Under the pieces are notes generated by a model. That model made no database searches. It was given only the letters and a program-made list of their open reading frames with translations, and was not told the origin of the DNA. A DNA stretch of 64,000 nt, taken from Microbacterium sp. zg-Y625 (lineage in GTDB: Bacteria; Actinomycetota; Actinomycetes; Actinomycetales; Microbacteriaceae). The stretch lies in assembly GCF_030246925.1 (NCBI RefSeq), contig NZ_CP126740.1:2046001-2110000 (forward strand). Reading direction: 5' to 3'. The position numbers and the translations under genes are program-made. Shown here piece by piece: positions 53,291 through 60,996 of this stretch. Positions within the stretch are counted from its first letter, which is position 1; the number at the start of each line of letters is the position of its first letter.

Positions 53291-53333
53291 GCCGGTGGCG
53301 ACGGCGGGCACGGATGCCGCCGCCGCCACCGGC
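53291..53333 (-). terminator. strong intraoperon hairpin after the ChvE-type gene
   Basis: A 17-base arm at 53291-53307 pairs with 53317-53333 with one mismatch and a 9-base loop. It begins 9 bp after the binding-protein stop on the minus strand and should raise binding protein over ATPase and permease. It mirrors the hairpin at 11794 in the other sugar operon. Confidence 0.7.
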
Positions 53334-53341
53334 GCGGGGTG

Positions 53342-54472
53342 TTACAGGCCGAGCTCCTCGGCGGTCCAGTAGCCGGAGTCGACCAGCGACGACTCCACGT
53401 TGTCGGCGACGACCGGCACCGGGTCGAGCAGGTACGAGGGCACGACCTTGACGCCGTTCTCGTACGTTTCGGTGTCGTTGACCTCCGGCTCCTCGCCGTT
53501 CAGGAGCGCCACCGCCATATCGGCGGCGACCGCGGCCAGCTCACGAGTGTCCTTGAAGATGGTCGCGTACTGCTCGCCCGACAGGATCGCCTTCACCGAG
53601 TCGACCTCGGCGTCCTGACCCGAGATCACGGGCCATTCCTCGCCGGTGCTGTAGCCGGCGTCGGTGAGGGCCGAGATGATGCCGCGCGAGATGCCGTCGT
53701 AGGGCGAGAGCACGGCGTCGACCTGCGTGCCGTCGGAGTAGTCGGCCGTGAGGATGTTCTCCATGCGGCTCTGGGCGGTCTCGCCGTCCCAGCGCAGCGT
53801 CGCGGCCTGCTCGATGTCGGTCTGGCCGGACTGCACGACCAGGGTGCCGTCGTCGATCAGCGGCTGGAACTCCTCCATCGCACCCTCCCAGAAGAAGAAT
53901 GCGTTGTTGTCGTCGAGCGAGCCGGCGAACAGCTCGATGTTGAACGGACCCGCGGGGGCGTCCGCGAGCGGCTCGCCCTCGAGGTCGGTCAGACCGAGGC
54001 CGTTCAGCACGGAACGGGCCTGCTGCTGGCCCACGAGGAAGTTGTCGAACGTGGCGTAGTAGTCCACGTTCTCGGTGTCGCGGATGAGGCGGTCGTAGGC
54101 GATCACCGGGATGTCGGCGTCGGCGGCATCCTGCAGCACCTCCGACAGCGTCGTGCCGTCGATCGAGGCGACGATGAGTGCCTCGGCGCCCTTGGTGATC
54201 ATGTTCTCGATCTGCGAGACCTGCGTCGGAATGTCGTCCTCGGCGTACTGCAGGTCGACGGTGTAGCCCTCGGCCTCGAGCGCCTCCTTGACGGCGTTGC
54301 CGTCCTGGATCCAGCGCTCGGAGCTCTGAGTGGGCATGGCGACGCCGATGAGGCCGCCGTCACCCTCGCCGCCGGCGTCTCCGCCGCCACCGCCGTTCCC
54401 CGAGCATCCTGAGAGCACCAGCGCGCCGGTGGCCAGTGTGGCCGCGGCGAGGAAGAACTTCTTCGTCTTCAC
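53342..54472 (-). CDS. chvE: ChvE-type monosaccharide-binding lipoprotein
   Basis: The product is 376 residues. The lipobox is LVLSGC, followed by a Gly/Asp linker. The fold is the D-xylose/ribose type of the periplasmic binding proteins: [16 protein letters not shown] is the ChvE-like start, then [31 protein letters not shown] and [16 protein letters not shown]. The GTG start at 54472 follows AAGGAAAGGA. ChvE-like proteins bind several pentoses and hexoses. The operon context favours L-arabinose or a related pentose. Confidence 0.93.
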   Translation of the reverse strand: MKTKKFFLAAATLATGALVLSGCSGNGGGGGDAGGEGDGGLIGVAMPTQSSERWIQDGNAVKEALEAEGYTVDLQYAEDDIPTQVSQIENMITKGAEALIVASIDGTTLSEVLQDAADADIPVIAYDRLIRDTENVDYYATFDNFLVGQQQARSVLNGLGLTDLEGEPLADAPAGPFNIELFAGSLDDNNAFFFWEGAMEEFQPLIDDGTLVVQSGQTDIEQAATLRWDGETAQSRMENILTADYSDGTQVDAVLSPYDGISRGIISALTDAGYSTGEEWPVISGQDAEVDSVKAILSGEQYATIFKDTRELAAVAADMAVALLNGEEPEVNDTETYENGVKVVPSYLLDPVPVVADNVESSLVDSGYWTAEELGL

Positions 54473-54539
54473 TGTGTTTCCTTTCCTTCTGACTGCATCG
54501 TCTTGGTGTTTCGTTGTCGTGACCGCTGCCCGGGAGGGG

Positions 54540-55280
54540 CTACCGGCGGTCGTCGGTGGTCTGCCCGTAGACGTTCTGGTACCGGTCGTAGAGGCGGTCG
54601 ATCGCCTCCTGCGGGATCGGGATCACCGCGCCGCCCTGCCGGGCCAGGTGCACCGTGCGGGCCACGTCCTCCACCATCACCGCAGCCTTCACGGCATCCT
54701 TCGCACTCGCACCGATCGTGAACGGGCCGTGGTTCTGCATCAGCACCGCCCGCGACCGATGCCCGGTCAACGTCTCCACGATCCCCCGGCCGATCGAGTC
54801 GTCCCCGATGATCGCGAACGGACCCACCGGCACCTCCCCGCCGAACTCGTCCGCCATCGCCGTGATCACGCACGGGATCGCCTCCCCGCGCGCCGCCCAC
54901 GCCGTCGCGTACGGCGAGTGCGTGTGCACCACCCCGCCCACCTCCGGCATGTTCCGGTACACATACGCGTGCGCCGCGGTGTCACTCGACGGGGCCCGGT
55001 CGCTGCCCGGCGTCCCCGGGACGACGTTGCCGTCCAGGTCGCAGAGGATCATGTTCTCCGGCGCGAGGGCGTCATACGACACCCCCGACGGCTTGATCAC
55101 GAACAACTCCGCCCCCGGCACCCGGCCCGACACGTTCCCGCCCGTCCACACCACCAGCCCGTACCGCACCAGCTCCGCGTGCAACGCCGCGACCTCCGCA
55201 CGCACCCGGGCGATCGCCACCTCGACCTTCACCCCGGTGACGTAGCGGAGCTGCTGCTCGGCGTCTGTGCCAGCGGACAC
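54540..55280 (-). CDS. araD: L-ribulose-5-phosphate 4-epimerase
   Basis: The product is 246 residues, a class II aldolase-fold enzyme converting L-ribulose-5-phosphate to D-xylulose-5-phosphate. Motifs are [36 protein letters not shown], the zinc histidines in [14 protein letters not shown] and a third in MQNHGPF. The GTG at 55280 (AAGGGA upstream) is preferred. The longer frame to 55346 would begin inside the operator. It is first in the transport operon. No araA or araB is present in the window, so the rest of the pathway must be elsewhere. Confidence 0.93.
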   Translation of the reverse strand: MSAGTDAEQQLRYVTGVKVEVAIARVRAEVAALHAELVRYGLVVWTGGNVSGRVPGAELFVIKPSGVSYDALAPENMILCDLDGNVVPGTPGSDRAPSSDTAAHAYVYRNMPEVGGVVHTHSPYATAWAARGEAIPCVITAMADEFGGEVPVGPFAIIGDDSIGRGIVETLTGHRSRAVLMQNHGPFTIGASAKDAVKAAVMVEDVARTVHLARQGGAVIPIPQEAIDRLYDRYQNVYGQTTDDRR

Positions 55281-55332
55281 GTGTGGCTCCCTTGCCTGCT
55301 CGGATGATGTGGCGCTCGGATGCCGCCGGTCA

Positions 55333-55348
55333 ATGTGACCGTTCACAT
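55333..55348. promoter_or_regulatory. operator at the araD promoter
   Basis: ATGTGACCGTTCACAT is an inverted repeat (ATGTGA-N4-TCACAT) starting 7 bp after the -10 box, over the expected start point. The same site, read in reverse with two changes, lies at 56472 before the lacI-type gene. Confidence 0.75.
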
Positions 55349-55355
55349 CGCCGAA

Positions 55356-55386
55356 ACTATAGCCACTGCAGGCCGGTGCCTGTCAA
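55356..55386 (-). promoter_or_regulatory. promoter of the araD-chvE-mmsAB operon
   Basis: On the minus strand TTGACA (55381-55386) and TATAGT (55356-55361) are separated by 19 bp, the best sigma-70-type promoter in the window. The operator lies immediately downstream. Confidence 0.7.
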
Positions 55387-55429
55387 GCGATCCCGCGTTT
55401 CGGGTTGGTAACGGCGGGCCGCGGGGCGC

Positions 55430-56446
55430 TTACCTGCTGCGCACCCGGGACGTGGAGGCGCGGACCACGAGTTCGGGAACGATGGGGCCGCCTGCGGCCG
55501 AGCGGGCGTCGGCATCGCCGAGCAGCAGCTCGACGCAGCGTCGGCCGAGCTCCCCGAAGTCCTGCCGCACGGTGGTCAGCGGAGGCCAGAAGTGTGCGGC
55601 ATCCGGAATGTCATCGAACCCGACGATGCTGATGTCGCGCGGCACGTCGAGCCCCTCGTCGCGGATGGCGTGCATGAGGCCCAGCGCCATCTGGTCGTTC
55701 GCGGAGAAGATCGCGGTGAAGTCCGGGACGCGCAGCAGCTCGCGCCCGGCGTAGTAGCCGAATTCCGCCGTCCAGTCCCCCAGGATCGGCGCGGTCGTCG
55801 GGATGTCGGCGGCGCCCATCTCCTCGAGGAATCCGCGCATGCGGGCCTCGGCCTCGATCCAGTCCTGCGGGCCGGCGATGTGGTAGATGTCGCGGTGACC
55901 CTGCTCGATGAGGTGCCGGGTGGCCAGCCTCGCTCCGGCGATCTGGTCCACCGACAGCGTGTGGCCGGGGTCGAGCTCGCTGGACTGCAGGGTGACGTAC
56001 GGGATGTCCAGCCGCTGCGCGGCGAGGGCGCGGAACACGCGCACCTGCGGCGCGATGACGACGAGGCCTTCGATGGACTGCGCGACGAGGTGCGACAGCC
56101 CCGCGAGGATCGACTGCGGATCCCGCGGCTCGATGTTGACGGTCGAGACCCAGTAGCCGCGGCCGCGGGCCGCGGACTCGATCGCCGCGATGCTCGACGC
56201 GGGACCGTACTGACTGCTGGAGGCGGCGAGGATGCCGATCGTCTGCGACCGGCTGGTCACCAGCGCGCGTGCCGCGCGGTTGGGGCTGTACTGCAGGTCG
56301 GCCATGACAGCGAGCACCCGCTCGCGGGTCTCGGGCCGGATGCTCGGATGGTGATTGAGCACGCGCGACACCGTCTGATGCGACACACCCGACAGCCGCG
56401 CGACATCACGGATGCTGGGTCGTCGCCCGCTCCCGTCGTCGATCAT
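55430..56446 (-). CDS. LacI-family regulator of the arabinose-type operon
   Basis: The product is 338 residues. The DNA-binding start is PSIRDVARLSGVSHQTVSRV with hinge YSPNRAARALVTS. The sensor domain ends with SIVGFDDIPDAAHFWPPLTTV. ATG at 56446 gives the normal short N-terminus and is preceded by a G-rich ribosome site. It is upstream of and codirectional with araD. Matching operators before its own gene and before araD suggest it represses both until a sugar binds. Confidence 0.9.
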   Translation of the reverse strand: MIDDGSGRRPSIRDVARLSGVSHQTVSRVLNHHPSIRPETRERVLAVMADLQYSPNRAARALVTSRSQTIGILAASSSQYGPASSIAAIESAARGRGYWVSTVNIEPRDPQSILAGLSHLVAQSIEGLVVIAPQVRVFRALAAQRLDIPYVTLQSSELDPGHTLSVDQIAGARLATRHLIEQGHRDIYHIAGPQDWIEAEARMRGFLEEMGAADIPTTAPILGDWTAEFGYYAGRELLRVPDFTAIFSANDQMALGLMHAIRDEGLDVPRDISIVGFDDIPDAAHFWPPLTTVRQDFGELGRRCVELLLGDADARSAAGGPIVPELVVRASTSRVRSR

Positions 56447-56471
56447 CCCCGCCCGCCCTCGTCGCACGTCC

Positions 56472-56487
56472 GTGTGCACGGTCACAT
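56472..56487. promoter_or_regulatory. operator at the lacI-type gene promoter
   Basis: GTGTGCACGGTCACAT matches the reverse complement of the araD operator at 14 of 16 positions and sits 11 bp after the -10 box. This implies autoregulation. Confidence 0.65.
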
Positions 56488-56498
56488 CGGTCTCGCCC

Positions 56499-56504
56499 AT
56501 TATG
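56499..56504 (-). promoter_or_regulatory. -10 element for the lacI-type gene
   Basis: CATAAT on the minus strand matches five of six consensus bases. The resulting leader is about 45 bases and contains the operator. Confidence 0.5.
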
Positions 56505-56649
56505 CCTGGCCCGGGCGACGCGCCCAGCGTGGCCGCGAGCTGTCGCCGTGCCCACGGGTTCTCTCCGTCGTCGCACATGGCCCCAACCCGCCTCCGCCAC
56601 GGGGCCCGATGCGCCCACCGAAGCCCGTGGCCCGCGCCGCGCGCCGCCC

Positions 56650-56655
56650 TAGACT
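56650..56655 (+). promoter_or_regulatory. -10 element for leaderless transcript
   Basis: TAGACT is followed by GCCCGC and the ATG at 56662, with no room for a leader or Shine-Dalgarno sequence. Confidence 0.5.
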
Positions 56656-56661
56656 GCCCGC

Positions 56662-57327
56662 ATGTCGGATCTCGGGCGCTTCCTGCCGCTGAGCAACGCT
56701 CCGCGCGGCGACGAGTCCGCCGTCTCCGGGGACCGCCGGGGGCAGATCGCCGACATCGTGACCGCTGCGGCCCGCGTGATCGCGCAGAGCGCCCCCGAGA
56801 AGGCGCCGACCCTGATCGCCGGCTTCCTGGCTTCGGCCCGCCTCGAGAGGGATGCCACGCGCCCACCCGCCCGCAACACCCTCGGCCCCGGCACACCCGC
56901 ACCCGCACCCGCACCCCCACCCGCACCCGCCGTCCCCGGTGTCGCACCCCGCCCCGCGCCGGCCCCGGACTCCACCCTCCTCGCGACCGTCGCCGAGCGC
57001 GTGCGCGGCGGGCGACGCCGCGGCGGGCGCCACCTCGTCCGCGCGACGCGGGCCTACCTGGTGCTCGCGCGGGACGCGGATGTCGCACCGCAGCTCGATC
57101 CCGCGGTCACCGGGGCGGTCGCCCTGTCGGCATCCACGACCGCGCCGTTCGCGCGGCGCGCCGCGATCGCCGGTCACACCGTCCGCGCGACGGACGACGG
57201 CTGGCAGTTCGGCCGCGGACCGCTGCTCACCGGCAGCGGCGTGCAGATCGTCTCGTTCCTGCTGGGAGTCGCCGACGAGCCCCCACGCCGATCGGCGGGT
57301 GCCGCTCCGGGTACGCTCGAAGAATGA
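56662..57327 (+). CDS. unknown protein with Pro/Ala-rich linker
   Basis: The product is 221 residues, not assigned to a family. An N-terminal helical part (GRFLPLSNAPRGDESAV, IVTAAARVIAQSAPEKAPTL) is followed by a low-complexity P-A-P repeat (about 75-100) and a basic C-terminal part (GGRRRGGRHLVRATRAYLVL). There is no signal peptide or membrane helix. The stop overlaps the next start (ATGA), so the two genes are co-translated. The steady high third-position GC supports it being real. Confidence 0.65.
   Translation: MSDLGRFLPLSNAPRGDESAVSGDRRGQIADIVTAAARVIAQSAPEKAPTLIAGFLASARLERDATRPPARNTLGPGTPAPAPAPPPAPAVPGVAPRPAPAPDSTLLATVAERVRGGRRRGGRHLVRATRAYLVLARDADVAPQLDPAVTGAVALSASTTAPFARRAAIAGHTVRATDDGWQFGRGPLLTGSGVQIVSFLLGVADEPPRRSAGAAPGTLEE
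57312..57317 (+). promoter_or_regulatory. possible internal -10 element for the Gfo/Idh gene
   Basis: TACGCT lies six bases before the ATG at 57324, inside the end of the upstream gene. It would give a separate leaderless transcript. Confidence 0.35.
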
Positions 57328-58307
57328 CCGGTCTTCGCTGGGGAATCCTTGCCACGGGTGGAATCGCCCACGCCTTCACGAGCGACCTGCGCACTGCGGG
57401 CCTCGACGTCGCCGCCGTCGGCTCGCGTAGCGCGGCATCCGCCCAGCGCTTCGCCGACGAGTTCGGCATCGAGCGGGCGCACGGGTCGTACGAGGCCCTC
57501 GCCGCCGACCCGGACGTCGACATCGTCTACATCGCCACGCCCCACCCCGCTCACGCGGAGAACGCCATCGCGATGCTCGAAGCCGGCAAGCACGTGCTGG
57601 TGGAGAAGCCCTTCACGCTCACCGCCGCCGAAGCCGCTGCCGTGCGCGACGTCGCCCGGCGACAAGGGCTCCTGGCCATGGAGGCGATGTGGACGCGCTA
57701 CCTCCCCCACATGGTGCGCATCCGCACGCTGATCGCCGACGGCGCTCTCGGCGAGGTGCGCACGGTCTTCGCCGACCACACCCAGAAGATCACCGCCGAC
57801 CCGTCGCACCGCCTGAACGCGCTCGAGCTCGGCGGGGGCGCGTTGCTGGACCTCGGCATCTATCCCGTCTCGTTCGTGTGGGACGTGCTGGGCGCGCCCA
57901 CGTCCGTGCACGCCGTTGCGCGCCTGGCTGAGACCGGGGCCGACGCCGAGGTGGCCACCGTCATGACGCACGGCAGCGGTGCCGTCTCCAGCACGGTGTC
58001 GTCCTCGCGCGCCGCCGGCCCCAACACCGCGCACGTCGTCGGCACCGAGGGGCGCATCGACATCGACCGCACCTGGTACGCCCCGACGACCTTCCGCCTG
58101 ACCGCCCCCGACGGCACCGTCCGGGAGGAGTTCGTCTCCGATGTGGACGGGCGCGGGATGCAGTACCAGGCTCTGGCCGCCGAGCGCATCATCGCCGAGG
58201 GACGCACCGACAGCGACGAGCTTCCCCTCGACGAGAGCGTCGCGATCATGGGCACCCTCGACGACATCCGCGCGCAGATCGGTGTGCGCTACCCCCAGGA
58301 GGCATGA
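57324..58307 (+). CDS. Gfo/Idh/MocA-family NAD(P)-dependent oxidoreductase
   Basis: The product is 327 residues. The Rossmann N-terminus is LRWGILATGGIAHAF, followed by VYIATPHPAHAENAIAML and the family's EKPF motif (HVLVEKPFTLT). The C-terminal beta-sheet domain includes GGGALLDLGIYPVSF. Such enzymes oxidise or reduce sugars, inositols or dihydrodiols. The PH-P and DLGIYP pattern is closest to trans-1,2-dihydrobenzenediol dehydrogenase-like members. The substrate is not deducible. Confidence 0.92.
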   Translation: MTGLRWGILATGGIAHAFTSDLRTAGLDVAAVGSRSAASAQRFADEFGIERAHGSYEALAADPDVDIVYIATPHPAHAENAIAMLEAGKHVLVEKPFTLTAAEAAAVRDVARRQGLLAMEAMWTRYLPHMVRIRTLIADGALGEVRTVFADHTQKITADPSHRLNALELGGGALLDLGIYPVSFVWDVLGAPTSVHAVARLAETGADAEVATVMTHGSGAVSSTVSSSRAAGPNTAHVVGTEGRIDIDRTWYAPTTFRLTAPDGTVREEFVSDVDGRGMQYQALAAERIIAEGRTDSDELPLDESVAIMGTLDDIRAQIGVRYPQEA

Positions 58308-58309
58308 AT

Positions 58310-59179
58310 ATGGCTGACCCTCAGCCGGCACGCGTCGCGGTCTACCTCGACTTCGACAACATCGTCATGAGCTGGTATGACCGCGTCCACGGGCGCAACG
58401 CCTACTCCCGCGACCGCCAGAAGATCGCGGCTGACATCAACGACCCCGAGGTCGCCGAGCGCCTCGCCGCCGCGACCATCAACGTGGGCGCGATCATCGA
58501 TTACGCGGCATCCTTCGGCACGCTCGTGCTCACCCGCGCCTACGCCGACTGGTCCATGCCCGTCAACGCGGAGTACCGGGCGCAGCTCGTCGCGCGCGCC
58601 GTGGACCTCGTGCAGTTGTTTCCCGCGGCGGCATACGCCAAGAACGGCGCCGACATCCGCCTGGCCGTCGATGCCGTCGAGGACATGTTCCGCCTTCCCG
58701 ACCTGACCCACGTGGTCATCGTGGGCGGTGACAGCGACTACGTGCCGCTCGCCCAGCGGTGCAAGCGACTCGGCCGCATCGTCGTGGGCGTCGGAGTGGC
58801 GGGATCGACGGCGAAGTCCCTCGCGGCAGCGTGCGACCAGTTCGACTCGTACGATTCCCTCCCCGGCGTCACGCGTCCCGAGACGACGGAGGACAAGAAG
58901 GATGCCGCGCCGGCCCGCGCCCGCGCCCGCAAGCGTGTCGCCGACCCGTCGACCGAGCTGCTCGAGCGGGCGCTGCGCCTGGAGGGCGTGCGCACCGACG
59001 ACGAGTGGGTCAACGCCTCGGCGGTCAAGGACCTCATGCGCCGCATGGACCCGTCCTTCAACGAGAAGGAACTCGGCCACAAGACGTTCACCGACTTCCT
59101 GCGCGACCACCCCAAGGTCGTCGACCTGCGCGAAGAGGGCAACACCCGGCAGGTGCGCTTCCACGCCGACGCGCGCTGA
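58310..59179 (+). CDS. NYN-domain RNase-like protein with OST-HTH/LOTUS domain
   Basis: The product is 289 residues. The N-terminal NYN/PIN-like domain has the acidic metal site in VAVYLDFDNIVMS, NGADIRLAVDAVEDM and VIVGGDSDYVPLAQR (LabA-like). After a basic linker (RARARKRV) the C-terminal 75 residues form an OST-HTH/LOTUS-type domain (TDDEWVNASAVKDLMRRMDP, FTDFLRDHPKVVDLRE), which binds RNA in relatives. AGGAGG at 58297 is 7 bases from the ATG at 58310 but only 1 base from the ATG at 58304, which decides the start. It is probably an RNA-cleaving or RNA-binding protein; the target is unknown. Confidence 0.9.
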   Translation: MADPQPARVAVYLDFDNIVMSWYDRVHGRNAYSRDRQKIAADINDPEVAERLAAATINVGAIIDYAASFGTLVLTRAYADWSMPVNAEYRAQLVARAVDLVQLFPAAAYAKNGADIRLAVDAVEDMFRLPDLTHVVIVGGDSDYVPLAQRCKRLGRIVVGVGVAGSTAKSLAAACDQFDSYDSLPGVTRPETTEDKKDAAPARARARKRVADPSTELLERALRLEGVRTDDEWVNASAVKDLMRRMDPSFNEKELGHKTFTDFLRDHPKVVDLREEGNTRQVRFHADAR

Positions 59180-59242
59180 GCCGGGCGCCGGCGCGCTGAT
59201 CCAGGGGGGCGTCCGCGCGCTGAGCCCGCTCCCCCGCGGGCC

Positions 59243-59632
59243 TCACCGCTCCGCGGGTGACGTCGACCAGAGCGCCCATGCCACGAGCAGCGGCTGGAAG
59301 AACAGTCGCGCCAGGCGTTTGCCGTCGCTGTCGAGGCCGAAGCCATCGCGATGCCCGGTGTACTGGGCGATGTTTCCGGGGAACACCGCCGTGAAGAAGG
59401 CCGCCAGCGCGACGCCGATGCGCCGGCGCTCCTTCGGCAGCGCAATGAGCGCCACCCCGAAGGCCGCTTCGACGACCCCGGATGCCACGACCACGCCGTC
59501 CTTGTCGATCGGCACGACCCGCGTGGTCCAGTCCGGCACCTGCGCCTGGAATTCGCGACGCCCCCAGAACAGGTGGCTCAACCCGGCGAACACCATGAAC
59601 CCGGCAAGCACCCACCGCGCGACGCTTCTCAT
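59243..59632 (-). CDS. DoxX-like small membrane protein
   Basis: The product is 129 residues with four predicted membrane spans. The pattern VLAGFMVFAGLSHLFWGRRE, then VEAAFGVALIALPKERR and FFTAVFPGNIAQY fits the DoxX/DoxX-like group. ATG at 59632 is preferred; an in-frame TTG at 59644 is possible. It is convergent with the NYN gene and divergent from the DUF4921-type gene. The function of this group is not firmly established. Confidence 0.85.
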   Translation of the reverse strand: MRSVARWVLAGFMVFAGLSHLFWGRREFQAQVPDWTTRVVPIDKDGVVVASGVVEAAFGVALIALPKERRRIGVALAAFFTAVFPGNIAQYTGHRDGFGLDSDGKRLARLFFQPLLVAWALWSTSPAER

Positions 59633-59688
59633 GACCGCAGTCAAGCCCAGCCCGGCCGGGTCGGCGACCGGTTGACAGGGGTGCTGGG

Positions 59689-59694
59689 TAGGCT
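59689..59694 (+). promoter_or_regulatory. -10 element for leaderless transcript
   Basis: TAGGCT is followed by GAGGGG and GTG at 59701. A TTGACA at 59672 is only 11 bp upstream, too close to serve as its -35 box. Confidence 0.45.
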
Positions 59695-59700
59695 GAGGGG

Positions 59701-60996
59701 GTGAGCGATGCCCTGCAGAGCCCGCCGCTGCTGCGGATGCCGGACGGCACCGTGAAGCAGGTGGGTCCCCTCACCGGCACGCGCGTGTGGACCGTGCCCG
59801 GTCGCGCCAGCCGACCCCTCTTCGCCCCGCGCGCGGACGTCGCGCGTCTCGCTCCCGGGCAGGATCGCCGCCTCTGCGCCTTCTGCCAGGACCGCTACCT
59901 GGACACCACACCCGAGAAGGCGCGCCTGGTCGGTCCCGATTTCGCGGAGCTGACACGGGTCCCCGCCAGCGAGCTGTCGGACACCGTCGCGGAGTTCCGC
60001 CGCTTCGGCAACCTCTTCGAGATCGTCTCGGCGGAGTACTGGCGGGAGAATCACGGGTTCCGGCAGCCTTCCGAGGTCGTGCAGTGGGCACAGGAGTACC
60101 TCGCCGACCCCGTGGGTCACGAGCACATCCGCCGGCTGGCGGAGATCCGGGAGCAGGCCTCGGGCATGCCCCAGAGCCTGGAGGAGGCGGCGCTCGACCT
60201 CGTCGGCGGATCGCACGACGTCGTCGTGGCACGGCGCCACGTCGTCGACGGCGCCCGCACCGACGACCAGCTCGCCTCGGCCGGGCGGCTGACAGCCGAG
60301 GAGCACGCCGCGTACACCGCGTTCACCGTGCGGAGCCTCAGCGAGATCGCCCGGGCGCAGCCGAACGCGGCATACGTGGCGGTCTTCCAGAATTGGTTGC
60401 GCCCCGCCGGGGCGTCGTTCGAGCACCTGCACAAGCAGCTCGTCGCGATCGACGAACCCGGTCCGCAGCTGGACCGCGAGCTGCGCATGCTCGCCTCGGA
60501 CCGTGGCCTGTACCAGCACGCCATCGTCGACATGTCGGTGCAGCACGGCCTGCTGGTGGCCGCGACAGACGGTGCTGTCGCGTTCGCCGGCGTGGGGCAC
60601 CGGTACCCGGCGTTCGAGGTCTACTCCACGGCCGCGGCGAACCTGCCCCACGAGCACTCCGCGAGCGAGGTGCGCGCGGTCTCCGACCTCGTTCATGCGC
60701 TGCACGCGGCGACAGGCGACCACGTCCCCACCAACGAGGAGTGGCACTACCGTCCGCCCGGCGCCCCCTGGCCCATGCCGTGGCGCGTCGTGCTGAAGTG
60801 GCGCATCTCCAACCCGGCCGGATTCGAAGGCGGCACCAAGATCTACGTGAACACGATCGACCCCTGGCAGCTGCGTGCGCGCGCCGTCGCCGAGCTCACC
60901 CGACTGCGGGAGGCGGGGAGGCTCGCCCCCGGCATCCGCATCGGTGACGAGTGCACGCCCGCCGACGTGCGCCTGCACTACGCCGAGTCCGCATGA
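59701..60996 (+). CDS. DUF4921-type GalT/HIT-like protein
   Basis: The product is 431 residues. A CAFC motif (RRLCAFCQDRY, about 56-66) may bind zinc as in GalT. The HIT-superfamily-like motif HLHKQ is present in GASFEHLHKQLVAID (near residue 243), matching the H-x-H-x-Q of galactose-1-phosphate uridylyltransferases. The overall sequence fits the actinobacterial DUF4921 family. It may be a nucleotidyltransferase or hydrolase. There are no galactose genes beside it, so a GalT role is unsupported. The stop overlaps the methyltransferase start. Confidence 0.8.
   Translation: MSDALQSPPLLRMPDGTVKQVGPLTGTRVWTVPGRASRPLFAPRADVARLAPGQDRRLCAFCQDRYLDTTPEKARLVGPDFAELTRVPASELSDTVAEFRRFGNLFEIVSAEYWRENHGFRQPSEVVQWAQEYLADPVGHEHIRRLAEIREQASGMPQSLEEAALDLVGGSHDVVVARRHVVDGARTDDQLASAGRLTAEEHAAYTAFTVRSLSEIARAQPNAAYVAVFQNWLRPAGASFEHLHKQLVAIDEPGPQLDRELRMLASDRGLYQHAIVDMSVQHGLLVAATDGAVAFAGVGHRYPAFEVYSTAAANLPHEHSASEVRAVSDLVHALHAATGDHVPTNEEWHYRPPGAPWPMPWRVVLKWRISNPAGFEGGTKIYVNTIDPWQLRARAVAELTRLREAGRLAPGIRIGDECTPADVRLHYAESA

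Noticed and set aside
55281..55346. Upstream ATG start for araD at 55346
   Set aside because: It would place the start inside the operator right at the transcription start. The GTG at 55280 has a ribosome site and the family N-terminus.
59672..59677. TTGACA as -35 box for the DUF4921-type gene
   Set aside because: Only 11 bp from the -10 box, outside the normal 16-19 bp range.
59701..60996. galT (galactose-1-phosphate uridylyltransferase)
   Set aside because: Only the HIT-like motif and a CxxC agree. Overall sequence and context do not support the Leloir pathway.
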